From Nitrospira sp. UBA5699 (GTDB taxonomy: Bacteria; Nitrospirota; Nitrospiria; Nitrospirales; Nitrospiraceae), in assembly GCA_002420105.1 (NCBI GenBank), contig DIHJ01000040.1:1-11545 (forward strand): a stretch of 11,545 nucleotides of DNA, in the 5' to 3' direction. A program made the translations under genes and the position numbers. How positions within the stretch are numbered: position 1 is the stretch's first letter; every line of letters begins with the position of its first letter. This document shows, one piece after another, positions 6,846 through 11,545 of this stretch. The notes under the pieces were generated by a model, which was not told where the DNA came from, ran no database searches, and was given only the letters and a program-made list of their open reading frames with translations.

Positions 6846-7943
6846 ATGTCGAAGGAATCCATTGAAACCCTGGTGTCCGAGCTGGTTCACGAAGAGGACT
6901 GGCGGCGGATGCGGGCGACCGCCGCCTGTCTGGCGGGCGGTCCCAAGGCCGTGCAGGCGTTGATCGAACTCCTGCATGCCGGGACGGCGGATCTGAAACG
7001 GGAAGCCGCCGCGATGTTGGCCCGGATCAAGGATCCCCACGCCGGCGTGGCCCTGGTGGGGCTGCTCGAAGACGAAGACGAAGCGGTGCGGAAGGCGGGG
7101 GCGGCGGCGCTGGAGCAGATGGCGGGCGTGCTCGATACGGAGACCGCCTCGGTGCTGGTGGCTTTGCTGCCGAAAACGGGCGAGGGAGAGACGAAGCAGT
7201 TGGTGACCCATTTGATCGGCGCCATCCCCACCGCGGTCGAGCCCCTGTGCCGGATGCTGAAGCATCCGGACCCGGAGGCGCAGGTCATGGCAGCGTCAAT
7301 GCTCGACCAGCTGCTCGATCCGCGCTCCGTGGACGCGTTTATCGATGCGATGGGGCAGCCTGCCGTGCGGGACATCGCCGTCGGGACGCTCAAGAAACTC
7401 GGCGCCATTCGCGAGCGGATCGACCAAGTCTTCAATGCGCTGCGCGACGTGGAGGGGGCGAGCGAGCGGGAGGAGGCGCGCATGTCGGCCGTGATCGACC
7501 TCCTGGGGATCGGGCGTCCCAGCGTGGAAATCCTGATCGAATACCTGGAGGACGAGGATTGGCTGGTGCGCGAAGCGGCGGCGGATCTATTGGGAAAGAT
7601 CGCCGATGTCCGGGCCGTCGAGCCCCTGATGAAACGTCTCGCGCACGACAAGGACACCGGCGTCAAGGAGTTGGCGATCAAGGCGCTCGGGCTCATCGGG
7701 GATGCCCGACCGACGCAGCTCTATCTCGAAGCGATTCCGATCCGGCCGCTGCGCGTGTATGCCATGGAGGCTCTGGCAAAAATCAAGGACGTGGAAGTGC
7801 TGCGCCCCCATAAGGAATTGTTTGATCGATTACGAACGGATCGCGACGGGCTGGTGGCCTATAATGCCGGCCTGATCGCGGATAAGCTGGACGCGCTCGC
7901 CGGTGTACATGCCGGGGGTCAGGAAGGGCAGGACCATGAGTGA
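6846..7943 (+). CDS. Divergent HEAT-repeat protein, 365 aa
   Basis: The start at 6846 has only a weak purine-rich site (GAAAG) upstream, but the first repeat begins straight after it. The repeats are less regular than in the neighbouring proteins. Clear units include 'LVHEEDWRRMRATAACLAGGPKAVQALIELL' (14-44), 'LLEDEDEAVRKAGAAALEQM' (73-92), 'YLEDEDWLVREAAADLLGKIADVRAVEPLM' (233-262) and 'VKELAIKALGLIGDA' (273-287). Between them, residues 185-222 form a charged helical segment (includes DVEGASEREEARMS) that does not follow the pattern. The C-terminal 15 residues (GVHAGGQEGQDHE) look disordered, and the GW cap of the other HEAT proteins is absent. Its single HE pair (15-16) does not form the HE motif set of deoxyhypusine hydroxylase. 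The gene overlaps the next by 8 nt, implying translational coupling. Confidence 0.85.
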   Translation: MSKESIETLVSELVHEEDWRRMRATAACLAGGPKAVQALIELLHAGTADLKREAAAMLARIKDPHAGVALVGLLEDEDEAVRKAGAAALEQMAGVLDTETASVLVALLPKTGEGETKQLVTHLIGAIPTAVEPLCRMLKHPDPEAQVMAASMLDQLLDPRSVDAFIDAMGQPAVRDIAVGTLKKLGAIRERIDQVFNALRDVEGASEREEARMSAVIDLLGIGRPSVEILIEYLEDEDWLVREAAADLLGKIADVRAVEPLMKRLAHDKDTGVKELAIKALGLIGDARPTQLYLEAIPIRPLRVYAMEALAKIKDVEVLRPHKELFDRLRTDRDGLVAYNAGLIADKLDALAGVHAGGQEGQDHE

Positions 7944-8703
7944 CGAGGGACAGTCGGACCGGATCGAACAACTGATCGGCGCGTTGCGCGACGACAACGA
8001 GGCGCTCCGCGACCACGCGATCGCCAGCCTCAGCCAGATGGGCGAGGAGGCGCTCGAACCGCTGATCGGCCTGATGGCCGACGAAGACGTGCTGATCCGT
8101 GAAGCCGCGACGACGGCGGTGGTGCGCATCGGGCCCTCCGTCGTCGATCGATTGATCGAGGCGCTGGCGGACGATGAATGGGCGATCCGTGAACAGGCGG
8201 CATCGGGATTGGGGAAACTCAAAGATCCGCGCGGCGTGGAGCCGCTGGTGCAGGCGCTCAAGGACAAGGACGGTGCGGTACGGACCGCTGCGGTCTGGGC
8301 GCTCGAGCGGATCGGCGATGCCCGCGCGGTGCCGGGGCTCGTCGAAGCCCTGACGGACAGCACGGTACGGGAGGACGTCGCCCGCGTGCTCAAGAAGATC
8401 GGCGATGCCCGCGCGGTGGACGCCCTCATCGACGGGCTGTTGGGGAACAATTGGATGGTGCGGCGTCATGCGGCGGAAGCGTTGGGGAAGATCGGCGATG
8501 CCCGCGGCGTCGGACCGCTGATCGAATCGCTGAAGGACGAAGACTGGCTGGTCCGGCGAAACGCGGCGGAATCACTCGCGCGCCTCGGGGCGAAGCAGGC
8601 GATCGATCCGTTGCTCCCGTTGCTCGAGGACGAGAATACGATGGTACAGGAGACGGTCGAAGGCGTGCTGGCGAGCCTGGGATGGAAGCAGTCGGCTCAG
8701 TAA
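7936..8703 (+). CDS. HEAT-repeat protein, 255 aa, eight regular repeats
   Basis: I chose ATG 7936 because AGGAAGGG lies 7 nt upstream and the protein then starts MSDEGQSD, as in a normal N-terminus. A GTG at 7903 would add 11 residues from the overlapped gene. The start overlaps the upstream stop by 8 nt. The protein is almost entirely repeats: the VR position falls at residues 25, 55, 85, 116, 145, 176, 207 and (Q) 238, a spacing of 29-31. The consensus is W.VR..AA.ALGKIGDARAV.PLIE.L. It ends with the cap VLASLGW and five more residues. It is the most regular solenoid of the cluster and is cytoplasmic. It probably works with the upstream gene product, given the coupled translation. The binding partner is not identifiable. 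Confidence 0.9.
   Translation: MSDEGQSDRIEQLIGALRDDNEALRDHAIASLSQMGEEALEPLIGLMADEDVLIREAATTAVVRIGPSVVDRLIEALADDEWAIREQAASGLGKLKDPRGVEPLVQALKDKDGAVRTAAVWALERIGDARAVPGLVEALTDSTVREDVARVLKKIGDARAVDALIDGLLGNNWMVRRHAAEALGKIGDARGVGPLIESLKDEDWLVRRNAAESLARLGAKQAIDPLLPLLEDENTMVQETVEGVLASLGWKQSAQ
8310..8506 (+). repeat. Near-identical DNA direct repeats within a HEAT gene
   Basis: GATCGGCGATGCCCGCG occurs at 8310, 8397 and 8490, spaced 87 and 93 bp (29 and 31 codons). The first two copies are identical over 22 bp. Each encodes the IGDAR turn of a repeat. Identity at third codon positions suggests recent unit duplication or gene conversion. Confidence 0.75.
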
Positions 8704-8705
8704 TC

Positions 8706-8719
8706 TACATTTCGATGTA
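8706..8719 (+). other. Intercistronic hairpin with TTCG loop
   Basis: TACAT (8706-8710), loop TTCG (8711-8714) and ATGTA (8715-8719) form a perfect 5-bp stem. It sits 2 nt after the stop codon of one HEAT gene and touches the AAGGA Shine-Dalgarno (8720-8724) of the next. The closing pair is T-A rather than C-G, so stability is modest. Confidence 0.45.
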
Positions 8720-8732
8720 AAGGATACACACC

Positions 8733-9440
8733 ATGGCGGATGACGCTCCGGCAAAACTCATTCAAATCGGCCCGAAGGGCGGCGTGAAAAAGGACGGCTT
8801 CAATCTCGTGACCGAGCGGGTCGTCGCCGTCAATCCCGAAGCGAAGCAAATCGAGGTGGAGTTGCTGGCCTACGACGGCAAGACCGTCGTGCTCGACGTG
8901 GACAACGAGGCCGTCGAAGAACTGAAACAGCTCAAAGTGGGAGACGGCGCCACGATTCGCGTGGTCGAAGAGGGCGGGAGGCGGGTCGCCAAGAGCCTCA
9001 AGATCCGGCCCAAGGATCCCAACGCCGCGAAAGCCGACGCCATGCTGCTGGACCTGAAAGATTCACACTGGCTCAACCGGAAGTATGCGGCGGAAGTGCT
9101 CGGGGAACTGAAGGAACCCAGGGCCGTACGGCCGCTGGTCGAGGCCTTGACGGACGAGGTCGGCGACGTCCGGCAGCGGGCCTACGATTCGTTGATCAAG
9201 ATCGGGGGCGCGGCGGTGCCGATGCTCGTGCCGTTGCTCGTGTCCGAGGAGGACGAGCTGCGGCAATCCGTGACGGAAATCATCCGCAAGATCGGGAAGC
9301 CGGCCGTCGAGCCGCTCGCGACAGCCTTGGCGGAAGCCGACGACCGCCTTAAGACGCGCGTCCTCAAAGTCCTGGACCGCATGGGGTATAAGCCGAAGAC
9401 GAAAGAAGCGGCGAAAACGGAAGTGCCCCGGCTTACGTAG
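8733..9440 (+). CDS. N-terminal beta-barrel-like domain fused to HEAT repeats, 235 aa
   Basis: AAGGA lies 8 nt before ATG 8733. Residues 1-98 are not HEAT-like. They show alternating beta strands (ERVVAVNPEAKQIEVELLAYDGKTVVLDVD, then VGDGATIRVVEEGGRRVAKSLKI), the pattern of a small OB- or SH3-like barrel with a 'LKVGDGATIRV' turn. Residues 105-218 hold about four HEAT repeats: 'SHWLNRKYAAEVLGELKEPRAVRPLVEAL', 'VRQRAYDSLIKIG', 'LRQSVTEIIRKIG' and 'LKTRVLKVLDRMGY'. The last ends in GY, matching the GW cap of its neighbours. A Lys-rich tail follows. It has no signal peptide. It is last in the four-gene cluster, 29 nt after its neighbour and 6 bp from the end of the convergent ugd gene. The barrel may recognise a ligand or nucleic acid. 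This is inference. Confidence 0.85.
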   Translation: MADDAPAKLIQIGPKGGVKKDGFNLVTERVVAVNPEAKQIEVELLAYDGKTVVLDVDNEAVEELKQLKVGDGATIRVVEEGGRRVAKSLKIRPKDPNAAKADAMLLDLKDSHWLNRKYAAEVLGELKEPRAVRPLVEALTDEVGDVRQRAYDSLIKIGGAAVPMLVPLLVSEEDELRQSVTEIIRKIGKPAVEPLATALAEADDRLKTRVLKVLDRMGYKPKTKEAAKTEVPRLT

Positions 9441-9449
9441 GCCGGCCTA
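9438..9449. other. 12-bp palindrome holding both stop codons of convergent genes
   Basis: TAGGCCGGCCTA is a perfect palindrome. Its first three bases are the stop of the HEAT gene on the plus strand, and its last three are the stop (TAG read on the minus strand) of ugd. No longer stem or T-run surrounds it, so no terminator separates the two genes. Confidence 0.7.
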
Positions 9450-10772
9450 GGCGTTCTGATCCGGCTCCTTGGCCGGGCGCCCGACCGACACGTGGCGGAA
9501 TCCGAACTGTGTGACCCGCCCGGACTCGTAGACGTTGCGGAGGTCGATGAGGATCGTCCTGCGCATGAGCGATTTCAGCTTGGTGAAGTCCAGATTCCTG
9601 AACTCGTTCCACTCCGTCACCAGCACGAGCGCATCGGCTCCCTGAGCCGTGTCATAGGCGTTCCGGCAGGGGACGATGCCGGGCAACGTCCGGGACGCCT
9701 CCGCGAGCGCCGCAGGATCGTAGGCGCGCACGACGGCGCCCTCATCGAGAAGTTCTCGCGCGATCGAAAGGGCCGGCGCTTCCCGTAGATCGTCGGTGTT
9801 GGGTTTAAAGGACAGCCCCAGGAGCCCCACGGTCGCTCCCCGCAATCCGCCAAGCGCGTCCTTGATTTTGCGCACCATGCGCCCGCATTGCTGGGCATTC
9901 ACGGCGGCGGCGGCCCCGGCGATCTGCATGGGGGAACCGGCTTGTTCGCCCATTTGCACGAGCGCAGCCAGATCCTTGGGAAAGCAGGATCCGCCGAAGC
10001 CGGGTCCGGCGTGGAGAAACTTCGAGCCGATCCGTTTATCCAGCCCCATCCCCTTCGCCACGGTTTGCACGTCGGCTCCGACCCGTTCGCAGAGGGTGGC
10101 GATTTCGTTGATGAACGAAATCTTTGTCGCCAGGAAGGCATTCGACGCGTACTTGATCATTTCCGCCGTGGCGACGTCCGTCACGACGAATGGCGTTTCA
10201 ATGAGATAGAGGGGCCGGTAGAGGTCTTTCATGAGCGCGACGGCCCGCTCGCTGTCCGATCCGATCACGACGCGGTTGGGGCGCATGAAGTCCTCGATGG
10301 CGGACCCTTCCCGGAGAAACTCCGGATTGGACACGATGTCGAACACGATCTTTTTTTCCCGGGTCGACGTGATGACGTTTCGCAGCAGAGACCCCGTGCC
10401 GACCGGCACCGTCGACTTCGTGACGATCACCTTGTAGGACGCCATCTTGCGGGCGATCCCGCGGCCGACTTCCTCGACGAACGACAGATCGGCGGAACCG
10501 TCCTTCCTGGGCGGGGTGCCGACCGCGATGAAGATGACTTCCCCGTGGTCGACGGCGCGCGTGAGTTCCGTGGTGAAACTGAGCCGGCCCTGCCCGATGC
10601 CCTTGGTCACGAGTTCGGTGAGCCCCGGCTCGTAGAACGGAACCTCGCCTTTCTCCAGCCGCGCGATCCGCTTTTCGTCGTTGTCCATACAGAGGACATT
10701 CACGCCGAACTCGGCGAAGCAGGCTCCCGTCACCAGTCCGACATAACCGGTGCCGATTACGCTGATCTGCAT
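9447..10772 (-). CDS. ugd: UDP-glucose 6-dehydrogenase
   Basis: This enzyme oxidises UDP-glucose to UDP-glucuronate with two NAD+ in the cytoplasm, feeding synthesis of exopolysaccharide and other glycans. I chose ATG 10772 because AAGGAGG ends 7 nt upstream and the product then starts MQISVIGTGYVG; an ATG at 10778 is almost adjacent to that site. The product has 441 aa, the usual bacterial length. Visible motifs are the Rossmann loop GTGYVG (7-12), 'VTKSTVPVGTG' (117-127), 'NPEFLREGSAIEDF' (149-162), 'EMIKYASNAF' with K207 and N211, the catalytic Cys263 in GFGGSCFPKD (258-267), and 'GLSFKPNTDDLREAP' in the C-terminal domain. All key residues are present. It is a single gene, convergent with the HEAT cluster and divergent from the membrane protein gene. 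Confidence 0.97.
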   Translation of the reverse strand: MQISVIGTGYVGLVTGACFAEFGVNVLCMDNDEKRIARLEKGEVPFYEPGLTELVTKGIGQGRLSFTTELTRAVDHGEVIFIAVGTPPRKDGSADLSFVEEVGRGIARKMASYKVIVTKSTVPVGTGSLLRNVITSTREKKIVFDIVSNPEFLREGSAIEDFMRPNRVVIGSDSERAVALMKDLYRPLYLIETPFVVTDVATAEMIKYASNAFLATKISFINEIATLCERVGADVQTVAKGMGLDKRIGSKFLHAGPGFGGSCFPKDLAALVQMGEQAGSPMQIAGAAAAVNAQQCGRMVRKIKDALGGLRGATVGLLGLSFKPNTDDLREAPALSIARELLDEGAVVRAYDPAALAEASRTLPGIVPCRNAYDTAQGADALVLVTEWNEFRNLDFTKLKSLMRRTILIDLRNVYESGRVTQFGFRHVSVGRPAKEPDQNA

Positions 10773-10786
10773 CGACATCCCTCCTT

Positions 10787-10812
10787 ACAGATTCTGATAG
10801 TCTGACAGATTC
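10787..10812. repeat. Operator-like direct and inverted repeats at the ugd transcription start
   Basis: ACAGATTC occurs at 10787-10794 and 10805-10812, 18 bp apart (nearly two helical turns). The second copy overlaps the palindrome TCTGACAGA (10801-10809). The set lies over the predicted start site (near 10808) and the leader of ugd. It is a candidate repressor site. Confidence 0.4.
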
Positions 10813-10814
10813 GA

Positions 10815-10843
10815 AGTATAACTTTGTTCCCATAGGCGATCAA
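10815..10843 (-). promoter_or_regulatory. Sigma-70-type promoter for ugd
   Basis: On the minus strand TTGATC (10838-10843) and TATACT (10815-10820) are exactly 17 bp apart, matching the consensus at 4 of 6 and 5 of 6. Transcription would start near 10808, giving a leader of about 36 nt that contains the AAGGAGG Shine-Dalgarno. Confidence 0.6.
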
Positions 10844-10889
10844 CGAACTTGCCGGAATGTGACGCGATGTCGGTATCTTCTACGTTGCG

Positions 10890-10919
10890 TTGACAGGTCC
10901 GCCGGGGCCTGGGTACTAT
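10890..10919 (+). promoter_or_regulatory. Sigma-70-type promoter for the membrane protein gene
   Basis: A perfect TTGACA (10890-10895) is followed after 18 bp by TACTAT (10914-10919, 4 of 6). Transcription would start near 10926, leaving a leader of about 66 nt before the ATG at 10992. It is divergent from the ugd promoter, with the two -35 boxes about 46 bp apart. Confidence 0.55.
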
Positions 10920-10939
10920 GAGCGCCCTTCGCAAAAACA

Positions 10940-10961
10940 ATGTGGTGATGGCCATTCACAT
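10940..10961. repeat. Inverted repeat in the leader of the membrane protein gene
   Basis: ATGTG (10940-10944) and CACAT (10957-10961) flank ATGGCCAT, itself a palindrome, giving a 22-bp operator-like imperfect palindrome. It lies just downstream of the predicted transcription start. Confidence 0.3.
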
Positions 10962-10991
10962 AGTCTTCGGTTCACGCCTCGCACATCCCCT

Positions 10992-11545
10992 ATGACATCG
11001 AGCCCTGCCGCTATTCATACGCCGCGCTGGTTTCTGTTGATGACTGCGCTCGTCACCGGCGCCGTCGTGATGGCGCTGGAGATATTGGGAAGCCGGTTGC
11101 TGGCTCCGGTATTCGGCAATTCACTGTTCGTGTGGGGCGCATTGATCGGTGTGATTCTTGCGGCCATGAGCAGCGGGTACGCCTTCGGCGGATGGATTTC
11201 AGACCGCTGTCCAGGCGCCCGGGTGTTGGGGGGCCTGTTGTTGGGTTCCGGTGCCTGGACGTTTCTCGTCGCCTGGCTCAGCCAGCCGGTGCTGTTCAAA
11301 ATGGCCGGCGTGATCGAGGATCCCCGTTGGGGCCCCTGCGTGGCGGCCGCGGTGCTCCTGGCTCCGCCCGCTTTCGGGCTGAGCGGGGTGTTGCCCGCGA
11401 TGCTGCGGTTGGCGGTGTCCGATCTGGATTACCTCGGCCGCCATACGGGTCGCATGATCGCGCTCTCGACCGTCGGAAGCCTGGCGGGAACCTGGGGGAC
11501 GGCGTTTTTCTTCCTATCGTGGATCGGCACGCAGGCTCTGGTGGC
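10992..11545 (+). CDS. Fused MFS/spermidine synthase-type membrane protein (partial, N-terminal part)
   Basis: The frame is open from ATG 10992 to the right edge (184 codons), so the C-terminus is missing. The sequence is strongly hydrophobic with about five membrane segments, near residues 13-35, 45-66, 78-97, 114-137 and 157-181. The segment 'GAVVMALEILGSRLLAPVFGNSLFVWGALIGVILAAMSSGYAFGGWISDR' and the later 'STVGSLAGTWGT' are typical of the membrane half of fused MFS/spermidine synthase proteins, which carry a spermidine-synthase-like methyltransferase-fold domain at the C-terminus. That domain would lie outside the window, and its reaction in these fusions is often unproven. No Shine-Dalgarno precedes the ATG. 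A short upstream frame ending in TGA overlaps the ATG by ATGA, so coupled translation is possible. Residues 11-40 match the family's usual N-terminus. Confidence 0.85.
   Translation, partial: MTSSPAAIHTPRWFLLMTALVTGAVVMALEILGSRLLAPVFGNSLFVWGALIGVILAAMSSGYAFGGWISDRCPGARVLGGLLLGSGAWTFLVAWLSQPVLFKMAGVIEDPRWGPCVAAAVLLAPPAFGLSGVLPAMLRLAVSDLDYLGRHTGRMIALSTVGSLAGTWGTAFFFLSWIGTQALV

Noticed and set aside
8310..8506. Regularly spaced repeats as a CRISPR array
   Set aside because: They are in phase with a protein repeat, inside an open frame, and the intervening sequence is also coding and related.
2615..9440. HEAT proteins as bilin lyases (CpcE/CpcF) or deoxyhypusine hydroxylase
   Set aside because: No phycobiliprotein or bilin genes are in view, and the paired HE motifs of deoxyhypusine hydroxylase are absent. 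Only the generic repeat is shared.
9888..10805. A 305-codon plus-strand frame opposite ugd
   Set aside because: ugd is certain from its motifs; the opposite frame has shadow composition.

Overview
The window is GC-rich bacterial DNA with densely packed genes, strong Shine-Dalgarno sites and many long antisense open frames that are only codon-bias shadows. My best guess for the source is Nitrospira or a close relative. That rests on gene style and on an intergenic palindromic element beginning at a stop codon (3979-4095) that I recall from Nitrospira genomes. It is a recollection, not a search result.

Layout: (1) Position 1 to 926, minus strand: the 5' part of a secreted protein with a FlgT-N-like domain and a coiled coil, running off the left edge. 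(2) 1137-3979, plus strand: a tight three-gene unit holding an exported phosphodiesterase-fold protein that appears to have lost its catalytic residues, a small exported protein of unknown function, and a 454-aa HEAT-repeat protein. (3) 3979-4189: an intergenic stretch with a 117-bp imperfect palindrome and a smaller hairpin. (4) 4190-5440, minus: an exported seven-bladed beta-propeller with histidines at the inner edges of five blades. (5) 5647-9440, plus: four consecutive HEAT-repeat genes, two of them overlapping, the last with an added N-terminal beta-barrel-like domain. (6) 9447-10772, minus: UDP-glucose 6-dehydrogenase (ugd), convergent with the HEAT cluster and separated from it by 6 bp. 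(7) 10992 to the right edge, plus: the N-terminal membrane half of a fused MFS/spermidine-synthase-type protein, divergent from ugd.

The unusual part is the concentration of five different PBS-lyase-type HEAT-repeat solenoids within 7 kb, grouped with exported proteins. The HEAT proteins lack signal peptides and so should be cytoplasmic, while the propeller, the pseudo-phosphodiesterase and the small protein should be exported. No enzyme in the cluster has an evident intact active site, which suggests a scaffolding or chaperone/assembly role rather than catalysis. This is inference. ugd and the membrane protein look like unrelated housekeeping neighbours. Plausible sigma-70 promoters stand in front of each transcription unit whose start lies in the window, except the leftmost gene. 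No tRNA, rRNA, CRISPR array or intact insertion sequence was seen.
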